Notes: generated by a model not told the origin, from the sequence alone. Counted from the first letter of the stretch, positions 36,052 through 45,700 are shown. The stretch is 64,000 nucleotides of DNA from Prado023 sp964418695 (GCA_964418695.1 CAYQMN010000006.1:106373-170372); one strand, 5' to 3'. Made by a program: numbers and translations.

Positions 36052-37584
36052 TCAGAGGACTCCCGGATTGCGCGGAGCCGGACTCTCCTGAACCGGCTGC
36101 CCGGAGCCGTCGGCTCCGTGCGGGAGCACCGGCGACCCGGCCTGGGCGGGGGTGCCCGCCGGTGGCCCCGGCAGATCGGCGGGGTCCATCATCCGCCGCG
36201 AAGTGGCCTCCGTTCGGCCGGTCTCCTCGCCGTGTCCGTACCCGTACCCGTAGCCGTACCCGCCATAGCGACCGCGCCGAGACCGCATCGGCACGAAGTT
36301 CAGCACCACGCCGAGCAGCCGTCCGCCCACCTGCGTGATCGAGTCGGCGGCCATGCTCACCTGCTCGCGCGTGGTCACCCCGTGCCGGGCGATCAGGATC
36401 GCGCCGTCGGCGAGCTTGCTCAGCACCGCGGCATCGGTGACCGGCAGCAGCGGCGGGGCATCGATGAGCACGATCTGATAGTCGGCCACCAGCTCCTCCA
36501 GGAGCGCGCCCATCTGATGGGAGCCGAGCAGCTCACTGGGGTTCGGCGGGATCGGGCCCGAGGGCAGCACGTCCAGCAGCCCGCGGTTCCAGCTGACCAG
36601 CACCTCCTGGTAGGTGCGCCGACCGATGAGCACGTCGGTCAGCCCCACGCTGCCGTCGACGCCGAGGTACTCGGCGACCCGCGGCCGGCGCAGGTCGGCC
36701 TCGATGAGCAGCACGCGGGCGCCGGCCTGGGCCAGCGTGATCGCGAGGTTCGCGGTGGTCGTCGACTTGCCCTCGCCGGGCAGCGCCGAGGTCATCACGA
36801 CCGTGCGCGGGGGGTTGTCCACGTTCACGTACTGCAGGTTGGTGCGGATCGAGCGGAACGCCTCGGAGCGCACCGACGAGTGGTCCAGGGCCACCAGCGG
36901 CCGGGACTTGGCCTGGCTGTCGTACCCGACGGTCCCCAGCAGCGTGGCTCCGGCGGCCTGGGTGAGCTCCTCGGTGGAGCTGACCGAGGTGTCCAGGACG
37001 TGGCGCAGCACGGCGACGCCCACGCCCAGGAGCAGGCCGAGGAGCGCGCCGAGGGCCAGGTTCAGGTTGGTGCGCGGCGAGACCGGGGCCAGCGGAGCCA
37101 CGGCGGGCTTGGTGACCGAGGGCTTGACCGGGGCGCTGCCGCCGCCGGCCGGGGTCTCCAGCCGGGTGATCTCCTTGGCGAAGCTGTCCGAGACCGCGTT
37201 GGCGATGAGCGCGGCCTGCTGGGGGTCGGCATCGGTCACCGAGACGTTGATGAGCACGGTGTTGGGCGGCGCCGTGGCGCTGACCCGGCCGGCCAGCAGC
37301 GACGGGGTCGTCCGCAGGTCCAGGGAGTCGATCACCGGCTCCAGCACACCGGGGGAGTCCACGATCGCGGTGTAGGACTTCACCCGCTGCTGGGCGAACA
37401 GTGCCCCGGTGTAGGCGGAGTCGGACCCGTCGTTGGCCATGGAGACGAACATCTGCGCGCTGGCCTGGTACAGCGGGGTGGACACCATCGAGAACAGGGC
37501 ACCGAGCATCGCCCCGCCCAGAGTCGTCAAGGCGATCAGCAGCCAGCTGCGGCGCAGCACGGCAAGGTAGTCGCGCAGTTCCAT
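36052..37584 (-). CDS. Polysaccharide co-polymerase / BY tyrosine kinase (Wzz-CpsD fusion)
   Basis: 510 residues. N-terminal Wzz domain with helices at about 14-34 (WLLIALTTLGGAMLGALFSMV) and 170-190 (LNLALGALLGLLLGVGVAVL). The cytoplasmic BY-kinase follows: Walker A GEGKSTTTANL near 270, Walker A' LLIEADLRRP, Walker B IVLIDAPP. A Tyr-rich cluster GRYGGYGYGYGYGHG near 440-455 is the autophosphorylation tail, followed by a Pro-rich end. The kinase sets chain length in Wzy-type polysaccharide export. Start ATG has AGGGGG upstream, -10 TAGGCT at 37617. No glycosyltransferase or Wzx/Wzy is in the window. Confidence 0.93.
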   Translation of the reverse strand: MELRDYLAVLRRSWLLIALTTLGGAMLGALFSMVSTPLYQASAQMFVSMANDGSDSAYTGALFAQQRVKSYTAIVDSPGVLEPVIDSLDLRTTPSLLAGRVSATAPPNTVLINVSVTDADPQQAALIANAVSDSFAKEITRLETPAGGGSAPVKPSVTKPAVAPLAPVSPRTNLNLALGALLGLLLGVGVAVLRHVLDTSVSSTEELTQAAGATLLGTVGYDSQAKSRPLVALDHSSVRSEAFRSIRTNLQYVNVDNPPRTVVMTSALPGEGKSTTTANLAITLAQAGARVLLIEADLRRPRVAEYLGVDGSVGLTDVLIGRRTYQEVLVSWNRGLLDVLPSGPIPPNPSELLGSHQMGALLEELVADYQIVLIDAPPLLPVTDAAVLSKLADGAILIARHGVTTREQVSMAADSITQVGGRLLGVVLNFVPMRSRRGRYGGYGYGYGYGHGEETGRTEATSRRMMDPADLPGPPAGTPAQAGSPVLPHGADGSGQPVQESPAPRNPGVL

Positions 37585-37611
37585 CGGCTCACCCCCTGGT
37601 CGACCGGGCGC

Positions 37612-37617
37612 AGCCTA
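37612..37617 (-). promoter_or_regulatory. Probable -10 element of the Wzz/BY-kinase operon
   Basis: TAGGCT on the minus strand, 27 bases before the ATG; the leader carries the AGGGGG ribosome site. Confidence 0.45.
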
Positions 37618-37767
37618 TAGCGGCGCGACCCAGCTTTCGCGGGCGGTGCCCGGCGTGGCTGCCCGCGAGGCGCTCGATCGGACCCGAGGGCGGCGTCGGA
37701 GCGGGTTTGGCGGGCCGAGGATCGGGGCAGGGCGTCGGGTAGGCGGGTCGGGAATCGGGGCACGGCG

Positions 37768-38403
37768 TCACTGCGCGAGGCGCAGCACCGCGACCAGGGA
37801 GTCGACGCAGTCACGGAGCAGCTCGGCAGTCGCCGGGTGCCACTGCGAGCCCAGGACATGCGGGTCGGGGACGTCGTCGGGGTGGACGGGCGCCGGCTTG
37901 GCCTCCCGCCCGCCCAGCCGCCACCGCGGGGGCGGGCTGGGCTGCTGCGCCGGATCGAGGGTGGGCAGGTGCCCGCGCAGGGCGTCGAGCTCGGCGACCA
38001 GACCGCGAGCCGTCAGCGGCGCGCCATCCGGGGCGCTCAGGGTGGCGCCGGACTGCCGGACCCAGTCGGCGGTCCGGCCGGCCTGCCGCAGGGTGAACGT
38101 ACGCGACCGGGTGCTCGGGTCGAGCTCGGAGATGGCGGTCCGGTGCTCCCGGGCCATCGGCAGGATCAGGTCGGCCCAGGCGGTGAGCTCGCGCGTCAGG
38201 GGCGCCGCGCGGTGGTCCGCCCAGTGGTCGGTCATCGGCGCCGCGACCGGGCACCCCTGGGCGCCGGCCAGCGCATGGGTGCCCGCCGATCGGACCTCGA
38301 CGCGGCCGGTCAGCTCGGGGCTGCCCGCCACCGCGTCGCGCAGGAGCCACTGGGCTGACGGGGACCGGCAGATGTTGGCCGTGCAGACGAACAGCACCCT
38401 CAT
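37768..38403 (-). CDS. Low-molecular-weight protein-tyrosine phosphatase
   Basis: 211 residues. It starts MRVLFVCTANICRSPSAQWL: the P-loop CX5R(S) at residues 7-14 is complete. The general-acid region is DPHVLG near 180, with Asp-Pro in the usual place though not DPYxxx. The insertion of ~45 residues before it (TLDPAQQPSPPPRWRLGGREAKP) makes the protein longer than the typical 150. It probably dephosphorylates the BY-kinase encoded next to it. Start has AAGGGG upstream; a separate -10 (TATCCT at 38430) is seen, so it is likely transcribed on its own or with the small protein upstream. Confidence 0.9.
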   Translation of the reverse strand: MRVLFVCTANICRSPSAQWLLRDAVAGSPELTGRVEVRSAGTHALAGAQGCPVAAPMTDHWADHRAAPLTRELTAWADLILPMAREHRTAISELDPSTRSRTFTLRQAGRTADWVRQSGATLSAPDGAPLTARGLVAELDALRGHLPTLDPAQQPSPPPRWRLGGREAKPAPVHPDDVPDPHVLGSQWHPATAELLRDCVDSLVAVLRLAQ

Positions 38404-38424
38404 GGACCGCCCCTTCCGCTGGGC

Positions 38425-38430
38425 AGGATA
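38425..38430 (-). promoter_or_regulatory. Probable -10 element of the phosphatase gene
   Basis: TATCCT on the minus strand, 21 bases before the ATG, with an AAGGGG ribosome site between. Confidence 0.45.
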
Positions 38431-38488
38431 GGGGTCGGCGCGCGTGCCCTCCTGGCGCCGGGGTCAGCGGGTCAGGCGCGTGGCGGGG

Positions 38489-38629
38489 TCAGGCGCGGTG
38501 GTGGGTGGGGGTCTGCAGGGCGGGCTGGGCGGGCGTGCGCGGGCTCAGGCCGCGGCTGTCCGCGCCCCACAGGACCGACGCACCGGCCAGGGCGACCAAG
38601 ATCAGGACCAAGATGAGGATCGGCTCCAT
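38489..38629 (-). CDS. Small single-helix membrane protein
   Basis: 46 residues. MEPILILVLILVALAGASVL forms one membrane helix, followed by a Ser/Pro/Thr-rich tail ending THHRA. An AAGGAGG site seven bases before the ATG is the strongest Shine-Dalgarno sequence in the window, which argues that this very short frame is translated. No family is recognised. It lies divergent from efeU and upstream of the phosphatase gene on the same strand. Confidence 0.6.
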   Translation of the reverse strand: MEPILILVLILVALAGASVLWGADSRGLSPRTPAQPALQTPTHHRA

Positions 38630-38774
38630 CGTGAACACCTCCTTGACTTCATGGTGCTCCCTTTCTGCGCGAGTGAAACCTTGGATCGGGCCGTGCGCGA
38701 CGCCTCCTGGTGTGACGTTGCAGACATCTGTCGGATGGGCAGTGCCCGGGGAGCGCCCAGCCCCGAAGCAGGGG

Positions 38775-38803
38775 TTGGAGCATCGCGGACGGTGATCTAC
38801 TCT
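38775..38803 (+). promoter_or_regulatory. Promoter of efeUOB
   Basis: -35 TTGGAG (38775-38780), 17-base spacer, -10 TACTCT (38798-38803). The start site would be near 38810, immediately before the iron box. Confidence 0.7.
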
Positions 38804-38811
38804 GTGCCGAG

Positions 38812-38830
38812 TTAGGTAAGGCTTGCCTGA
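38812..38830. promoter_or_regulatory. IdeR/DtxR-type iron box
   Basis: TTAGGTAAGGCTTGCCTGA agrees with the consensus TTAGGTTAGGCTAACCTAA at 15 of 19 positions and keeps the dyad. It lies just after the predicted start site of efeU, where the iron-bound repressor would block transcription, so efeUOB should be expressed under iron limitation. Confidence 0.85.
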
Positions 38831-38872
38831 GCGCGGCTGGTCGCCTGGGCGCACGACGGAGCGGAGCGACCC

Positions 38873-39877
38873 ATGGTCGGCAACTTCCTCATCGGCCTGC
38901 GGGAAGGCCTCGAGGCCGCGCTCATCGTCAGCATCCTCATCGCCTACCTGGTCAAGACCGAGCGTCGTCACCTGCTGGGGCGCGTCTGGCTCGGCGTCGC
39001 CGCCGCGGTGCTCCTGGCGATCGCCTTCGGGGCGGCCCTCACGTTCGGCACCCGCACTCTGACGTTCGAGGCGCAGGAGGCGATCGGCGGCACCCTGTCG
39101 ATCGTCGCGGTCGCGCTGGTCACCTCGATGGTGTTCTGGATGGCCGGGCACGCCCGCCACCTCAAGGGCGAGCTGCATTCCAAGGTCGACGCGGCGGCCG
39201 GCGGCCGGGGCATCGCCCTGGTCGGTGTCGCGTTCCTCGCTGTGGGTCGGGAGGGGCTGGAGACCGCGCTGTTCCTGTGGTCGGCCGTGCAGGCGGCCGG
39301 TGGCGGTCTGGCTCCGCTGCTGGGCGCGCTGCTCGGGCTGCTGACCGCGGTGGTGCTGGGCTGGCTGATCTACCGCGGAGCGCTGCGACTGAACCTGGCC
39401 ACCTTCTTCACCTGGACCGGCGCGCTGCTCATCGTGGTCGCCGCCGGGGTGCTCTCCTACGGGGTCCACGACCTGCAGGAGGCCGGCATCCTGCCCGGGC
39501 TGCACAACCTCGCCTTCGACGTCAGCGAGCAGATCCCGCCGGCCAGCTGGTACGGGACGCTGCTCAAGGGCATCTTCAACTTCTCCCCGGCCACCACCTG
39601 GCTGGAGCTCGTCGCCTGGCTGGGCTACCTGATCCCGGTCATGACGCTGTTCCTGCGCAAGGTTCGCGCCCCGAAGCCAGGCGCCGGGCCTCGGCCGGTC
39701 GCTGCGGCCCCGGCACCCGCCGCCTCCGCTCCCGCGCCGGACGCCGCGGCTTCCGCGCCCGCCCCCGCCCCCGCGCCCGCCCCCGCCCCCGCCCCCGCCT
39801 CCGCGCCCGCGCCGGACGCCGCGGCTTCCGCGCCCGCCGTCGCCGCCCCCGCCTCCGCGCCGGACGCCACGCTCTGA
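38873..39877 (+). CDS. efeU: Iron permease EfeU (FTR1 family)
   Basis: 334 residues. Integral membrane permease of the EfeUOB system for ferrous iron. Seven predicted membrane segments; the two iron-binding REGLE motifs are REGLEAAL at residues 10-17 and REGLETAL near 126. The region after about residue 275 is a ~60-residue tail of Ala/Pro repeats (PAPAPAPAPA, PDAAASAPA) with no counterpart in E. coli EfeU. It is the first gene behind an iron box; efeO follows 45 bases downstream. Confidence 0.95.
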   Translation: MVGNFLIGLREGLEAALIVSILIAYLVKTERRHLLGRVWLGVAAAVLLAIAFGAALTFGTRTLTFEAQEAIGGTLSIVAVALVTSMVFWMAGHARHLKGELHSKVDAAAGGRGIALVGVAFLAVGREGLETALFLWSAVQAAGGGLAPLLGALLGLLTAVVLGWLIYRGALRLNLATFFTWTGALLIVVAAGVLSYGVHDLQEAGILPGLHNLAFDVSEQIPPASWYGTLLKGIFNFSPATTWLELVAWLGYLIPVMTLFLRKVRAPKPGAGPRPVAAAPAPAASAPAPDAAASAPAPAPAPAPAPAPASAPAPDAAASAPAVAAPASAPDATL

Positions 39878-39922
39878 CCCCTCCCCTCGCCCTACTCACT
39901 CACGAAGCTCAGGAGAACCCCG

Positions 39923-41083
39923 ATGGCCGCTCGTTCGCGCGCCCTGCTGCTCACCGCCGGCGTCGCCGGTCTGCTCGCCCTCGCGGGCTGCACCGAGAAC
40001 GTCCAGAACGCCGGCACCGACGGGTCGATCGCCGTGGCCAGCGCCGACTCGGCGTGCGATGTGGCCACCGGCTCGGCGCCCTCGGGCACCGTCGTGTTCA
40101 ACGTGAAGAACACCGGCAGCCAGGTCACCGAGTTCTACCTGCTCGGCGAGGACGGGCTGCGGATCGTCGGCGAGGTCGAGAACATCGGCCCGGGCCTCAC
40201 TCGCGACCTGGTCGTGCAGGCCGCGCCGGGCAGCTACTTCACCGCATGCAAGCCGGGGATGGTCGGCGACGGCATCCGCGCGGCGTTCACCGTGACCGAC
40301 TCGGGGGCTGATCTCACCCCGACCGGGCCGCTGGCCGAGCAGATCGAGGCCGCGACCACCGCCTACGCGGCCTACGTGCGCGACCAGACCGAGCAGCTGG
40401 TGACCGACACCGACGAGTTCGCGAAGGCCTACGTGGCCGGCGACGACGACACGGCCCGCGCGCTCTACGCCGCGACGCGCATGCACTGGGAGCGCATCGA
40501 GCCGGTCGCCGAGTCGTTCGGCGACCTCGACCCCCGGCTGGACCTGCGCGAGGCCGACCTCGAGGAGGGCCAGGAGTGGACCGGCTGGCACGCCATCGAG
40601 AAGGACCTCTGGCCGCCGGCCACGGGCTACACCGCGCTGACCGACAAGCAGCGCCAGGCGCTGGCCGACCAGCTCGTCGCCGACACCGCGACCCTGCACG
40701 AGCGGGTCACCGGGCTGACCTACACCGCCTCGCAGCTGGGCAACGGCGCCAAGGAGCTGCTCGACGAGGTCGCCACCGGCAAGGTCACCGGCGAGGAGGA
40801 GGCCTGGTCGCACACCGACCTGTGGGACTTCCAGGCCAACGTCGACGGTGCCCGCGTGGCCTACGAGGACCTCAAGCCGGTCGTCGAGCAGAAGGACCCG
40901 GAGCTGGCCGCGCAGCTGGACACCCAGTTCGCGGCTCTGCAGGCCGAGCTGGACAAGTACAGGAAGGGCGACGGGTTCGTGCTCTACACGGACCTGTCCG
41001 CCGAGCAGATCAAGGCGCTGGCCGCGGCCGTGGACGCGCTGGGCGAGCCACTCTCCCAGCTCACGGCGACCGTCGTGCTGTGA
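39923..41083 (+). CDS. efeO: Iron uptake lipoprotein EfeO (Cupredoxin-M75)
   Basis: 386 residues. A lipoprotein signal (AGLLALAGC, lipobox Cys near residue 23) anchors it outside. An N-terminal cupredoxin-like domain (VFNVKNTGSQVTEFYLLGEDG, with TACKPGM holding the conserved Cys/Met) is followed by the M75 peptidase-like helical domain with HxxE in WHAIEKDLWP near residue 223. It captures iron for EfeU. AGGAG precedes the ATG. Confidence 0.95.
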   Translation: MAARSRALLLTAGVAGLLALAGCTENVQNAGTDGSIAVASADSACDVATGSAPSGTVVFNVKNTGSQVTEFYLLGEDGLRIVGEVENIGPGLTRDLVVQAAPGSYFTACKPGMVGDGIRAAFTVTDSGADLTPTGPLAEQIEAATTAYAAYVRDQTEQLVTDTDEFAKAYVAGDDDTARALYAATRMHWERIEPVAESFGDLDPRLDLREADLEEGQEWTGWHAIEKDLWPPATGYTALTDKQRQALADQLVADTATLHERVTGLTYTASQLGNGAKELLDEVATGKVTGEEEAWSHTDLWDFQANVDGARVAYEDLKPVVEQKDPELAAQLDTQFAALQAELDKYRKGDGFVLYTDLSAEQIKALAAAVDALGEPLSQLTATVVL

Positions 41084-41144
41084 CCGCCAAGCACGGCCAG
41101 CTCGGCTCGCCGGCGGTGCGCTTACGCGGGCGTTGTCGCGGGCA

Positions 41145-41188
41145 GGAATCGGCCACACGGTGGCGGGAATCGGCCACATATGGCCGAT
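41145..41188. repeat. Paired GGAATCGGCCACA repeat with dyad upstream of efeB
   Basis: GGAATCGGCCACA occurs at 41145-41157 and 41166-41178, 21 bases (two helical turns) apart. The second copy forms half of a dyad, ATCGGCCA and TGGCCGAT (41169-41176, 41181-41188) with a four-base spacer. It lies 41 bases before efeB and could be a binding site for a regulator. Confidence 0.6.
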
Positions 41189-41228
41189 CGGTGACCCGCC
41201 GCCTGGGTACCCGCGGGCGGGCCGGGCG

Positions 41229-42503
41229 ATGACCGGGTCGGGGCGCTCGGGGCTGTCTCGGCGCGGGTTTCTCGGGCTGATGGGGGTGGGGACCGCCGGG
41301 GTGGCGGTCGGGGCTGCGGCGGCGGTCGCGGCACAGGACGAGCCGGGTGGGATGCCGGGGGAGACCGGTCAGGCGTACCCCTTCCACGGGGCGCACCAGG
41401 CCGGCATCCTCACCCCGGCCCAGGATCACCTGCACTTCGCCGCGTTCGACCTCACGGCCCAGGGCCGCGACCAGGTCCGCGACCTGCTCACCCTGTGGAC
41501 TGCGGCGGCCGCCCGGATGACGCAGGGCCTGCCCGCCGGCCGGTTCGGCCCGGCCGCTGGCCCATACGACGCGCCCCCGGACGACACCGGCGAGGCTGAC
41601 GGCCTGCCGCCGTCGGGGCTCACGATCACCTTCGGGTTCGGGCCGACGCTGTTCACGACCGCCCAGGGCGAGGACCGCTACGGCCTGGCGGACCGGCGGC
41701 CCGCCGGACTCGTGGACCTGCCGCTCTTTCCGGGCGACACCCTCAACCCGGCGCGCAGCGGCGGCGACCTGTGCGTGCAGGCCTGCGCGAACGATCCGCA
41801 GGTGGCTGTGCACGCGATCCGCAACCTGGCCCGGATCGCGTTCGGCACCGCGGTCGTGCGCTGGTCGCAGCTGGGGTTCGGGCGCACCTCGTCGACCAGC
41901 ACCAGCCAGGTGACACCGCGCAACCTGTTCGGGTTCAAGGACGGCACCGCGAACGTCCGGGCCGAGGACGCGGACGCCGACGCCCAGGTGTGGGTCCAGA
42001 CGGAGGACTCCGCCGGCTGGCTGACCGGGGGCAGCTACCTGGTCGCCCGGCGGATCCGGATGACGATCGAGACCTGGGACCGGACCTCGCTGCGCGAGCA
42101 GGAGAACGTGGTCGGCCGGACCAAGCTCGACGGGGCGCCGCTGTCCGGTGGGACCGAGTTCACCGAGCCCGACTTCGCGCTGGCCGGCCGCGAGGGCCAG
42201 CCGCTGATCCCGGTCGACTCGCACGTGCGGCTGGCGCATCCCGACTTCTTCGGCGGGGTGCGGCTTCTGCGCCGCGGCTACAACTACACCGACGGCTCCG
42301 ACGACCTCGGGCGGCTGGACGCCGGGCTGTTCTTCCTGGCCTACCAGCGCGACATCCGGACCGGGTTCCTGCCCGTGCAGACCGCGCTGGCCCGCCACGA
42401 CACGATGAACGAGTACATCCGGCACACCGGGTCGGCGGTGTTCGCGGTCCCCGCGGGCGTGGCCGAGGGCGACCGGCACGTGGGTCAGGCGCTGTTCGCC
42501 TGA
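41229..42503 (+). CDS. efeB: Deferrochelatase/peroxidase EfeB (DyP type)
   Basis: 424 residues. Tat-exported haem peroxidase, third part of EfeUOB. The twin-arginine signal is SRRGFLGLMG followed by a hydrophobic stretch. The DyP fingerprint GxxDG is in LFGFKDGTAN near residue 235, the proximal haem His in DSHVRLAHP near 330, and an Arg near 345. It oxidises ferrous iron or substrates outside the membrane. The ATG at 41229 was chosen because it begins the Tat signal; the frame upstream is non-homologous. Confidence 0.95.
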   Translation: MTGSGRSGLSRRGFLGLMGVGTAGVAVGAAAAVAAQDEPGGMPGETGQAYPFHGAHQAGILTPAQDHLHFAAFDLTAQGRDQVRDLLTLWTAAAARMTQGLPAGRFGPAAGPYDAPPDDTGEADGLPPSGLTITFGFGPTLFTTAQGEDRYGLADRRPAGLVDLPLFPGDTLNPARSGGDLCVQACANDPQVAVHAIRNLARIAFGTAVVRWSQLGFGRTSSTSTSQVTPRNLFGFKDGTANVRAEDADADAQVWVQTEDSAGWLTGGSYLVARRIRMTIETWDRTSLREQENVVGRTKLDGAPLSGGTEFTEPDFALAGREGQPLIPVDSHVRLAHPDFFGGVRLLRRGYNYTDGSDDLGRLDAGLFFLAYQRDIRTGFLPVQTALARHDTMNEYIRHTGSAVFAVPAGVAEGDRHVGQALFA

Positions 42504-42581
42504 GTCGAGGGGCGGTTGGGTCGCGAGCCGGGTGACCAGCCAGAGCGCTCACGTGGCTGGTCGGCATTGCCGCCCGGGTAC

Positions 42582-42659
42582 GGGTCTCGACGAGCTCGAC
42601 CGGAGGGTCGTCGGGTTGGCGGGTCTCGACGAGCTCGACCGGCGGGTCGTCGGGCTACG
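42582..42659. repeat. Direct repeats with GGGTCTCGACGAGCTCGACC core
   Basis: Two copies, pitch 39 bases, of a unit that begins GGGTCTCGACGAGCTCGACC and ends GGGTCGTCGGG. Same core as the repeats at 12900-13020. It lies between the convergent ends of efeB and the third giant gene; no gene is supported in 42504-42700. Confidence 0.85.
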
Positions 42660-42700
42660 GGGGCTGTTCGAGACCGCCTGCTCGCTCGTGTCGTCGGCGG

Positions 42701-45700
42701 TCACGGAGAGCCCGGGATCTCGGCGACCAGCTCGGCCTGCACGCCGACGGCGAGCCCGGCCAGGAACGTCATGAAGTTGAAGGTGTCATTCGGGGAGCCG
42801 TCCGGGTTCCACACGCTGACGTCGAGGTCCGAGGGGACCGGGTCGGGGGCCACGATCGGGTCCGGGCTCAGCCGCAGGCCGCCGCCGCGCGCGGACAGCG
42901 CCTTGACCGCGCGCACCAGCTCCTCGGGATCGGGCGGCAGCAGTCCGGGCGCCAGTCCGAGTCGGCCGGCGATCAGGGCCTGGCGGAACGCGACCACCTC
43001 GGCGGGGCGGCCGTTGGTGAGGCGCTCGTCGAAGACCGCGACGGCCAGCGAGGAGTCGAAGCTCAGGCCGCGCCGCCACAGGTGGGTGCCGCCGGTGAGC
43101 GCCCAGGCGTCGTCGACGACCACCGAGGTGACGTCCAGGTGCAGCGAGCGGCCCGGCCCGGTCGCCGGCGTGAAGACCGCCAGCCGGTCGCCGGCGACCG
43201 TGCGCAGCGCGTCCAGGGCGGCGAGCACCCCCTTGTCGCGGACCCGCTGGAGCTTCTTCGGCGCCCCGGGCGACAGCCGGGTCGGCAGGCAGATCAGGAT
43301 CTGCAGCGCGGGATTGGCCCCCGCCCGGTCGACCAGGGCCTGCCAGGCGTTGAGAGTCACGTCGCCGGTCCCGATCGGCAGGCCGTCCAGGGCCGGCGTC
43401 TCCAGGTACACGAAGTCCTGGGCGCGGGTGAACGCCGCCGCCAGCGCGGTGGCCGTCTCGCGGTAGCCGCGCGCGGACCCCAGCAGCCGGCGGTCGATCG
43501 CGCGCAGCACGCTGGTGGCCGCCCCGTCCACGCTGGTCGGGATCGTCAGGCCGAGCCCGGACAGCCAGGTCCGCACGTCGGCGATCGTGCCGTCGAACGG
43601 GAAGGCGTCGGTGCCCAGCGCGTGGAGCGCCTGGGTGAGCCCCGGCTCGGCCTCCACCCCGAAGCCGACGGTCCGCAGGGTCGCGGCCCACGACGCCGGG
43701 ACCGTGGGCGCGGCCGGCGTGGCCAGCGGGGTCGACGCGGCGACCGCCAGCTCGGGCGTGGTGCCGGCCACCCGCTCGCGCAGGATCTCGGCAACCCCGA
43801 CCACCGCGGGTCCGCGGATCCGCGCACCGGCGGCGTGCCGCTCCTCGTCGCCGGGCGCGCCGGGGTGCCCGTTCTGGTGGGGCAGCAGCTCGTGGTGGTC
43901 GCCCAGCGGCGTGACCCCGGCGACCAGCGCGTCGGCGGCCGTGGCGGTGAGGACCGAGGCCGCCACCTCGTCGCGCGACTGGGTCGGCAGCGGCGAGCCG
44001 ACCTGGATCAGCCGGGTCAGCCCGGTCCGCTCGATCGCCGTGCTGGTCCCGGCCGGGCCGACGGTGGCGGCCGCCTCGCCGCCGCGCCAGCCGTTCCACG
44101 CGGGCTGGGTCAGCAGGAGCGTGTCGCCGGTGGTCAGGGCGGCGCCGATCGTCGCCGGGCCCCACGCGGAGGCCGGAATGGAGGCCGGATCGACCAGCGC
44201 GGGGGTGCCGGACGTGACCACCAGCGTGCTGCCGGAGGCCAGCGAGCCGGCGGGCACGCTGCCGGTGAACGACTGGCCGGTCTCGCAGGCCACGATCGTG
44301 CCGCTGGCCGAGGCCAGCGCGACCAGGGCGCCGCCCACTGGGGCGGGGCGCTCCAGCCGGACCTCGGGGTAGCGCACCGGGCCGAGTCCGGTGACCACCA
44401 GGAAGTCCAGGCCCATCCGGTTCTGCGGGGTGATCGCGCCGTCGGCCAGCCGGACGACCACCCGGACGGTCCCGGTCGCGTCGACCAGCCCGCTGCCGCC
44501 CGCGCCGCGCAGGTGCCGGCCGGTGTCGGAGTCGAAGTACTGCGGCCAGACCCGCACCCAGGCACCGGCCAGGGAGACGTCGAACGTGGTCTGCACGAGC
44601 ACCTGCTGGGCGGTCACGGTGCCGCTGGCCGCCGTGCCGCCGCCGGTCAGCGCGGTCATCGTGACGTCGTCGGGCAGCAGCGGGGGCGCGGCGACCGCGG
44701 GCAGGGTCGGCGCGGTCAGCGCCCCGGCCGAGCGGTCGAGGACGGGGGCGACGAGCGTGGCGGCCCCGGCGCCGAGTACCGCGACCAGGCTGCCCATCGC
44801 CGCATCGGCGGTGGGCAGCAGCACGGTCTGGCCGGCCGCCGCCGTGGCCTGGGCGACGAGGGTGCGGGTGGTGGCGCGCTTCTGGTCGGCGGCCCGGCGC
44901 TGGGCCTCGGTGGTGCTCCCGCCGACCCTGGGCTGGCCGGTCAGGTGCCCCTCGACGTCGACCAGCGCGACCCGCACGAAGTCCCGGGTGAGCCCGCCGA
45001 CCGCGCCGGACGCCCACAGGCTCGCGGTCCCCGCGTACGTCCCCGCGGGCAGCACCGCCACCAGCGGCAGCGGCGCGTCGTCGGCGGTGCCCGACGTCAG
45101 CGCGAACGTCGCGGCGGCGCTGGCGGTGCCCCGCTCGCGGACCGGCCCGGTGCCGGTCACGTTCGTGACCGCCAGCCGGGAGAGGACCGCGGAGGTGGCC
45201 GGCGCCTCGTCCGGCCCGCACAGCACCGCGGTGAGCTGCGCGGTGGTCCGGGCCGTGCGGGTGGCCCCGGAGGCGAACAGGTTGGTGAAGCGGGTGGTCA
45301 GCAGCGTCCACCACGCAGCGACCGCCCCCGGGTCGATGCCGCGCCCGCGGCTGTCGAACGCGTACAGGGTGACCGACGTGGAGATCGGGAAGTGCAGCAG
45401 CTTGTCCCTGCCGCCGAGGAACGTGCCGGGCCGCTTGAGGTCGGTCATCGGCTCGGTGCCGTTGTCGAGGTTCCCGCTGGCCTGGCTCAGCCCGACGAAC
45501 GCGGCCTCCTCGCTGGGCGAGGCCAGCGCCGGGATCGGCGGATCGATCCGGTCCTTGAGCAGCGCCAGTGTCGGCGGGTCCTCGGGCAGCTGCAGCGCGA
45601 ACCAGCGCACGGTCGCGCGGGTGGCCGTGCCCGCGGGAGCGGTGGTCCCGTCGGCGGTCGGGACCGAGGAGAGCAGCGCGCCGAGCCGGGCCTCGACCTC

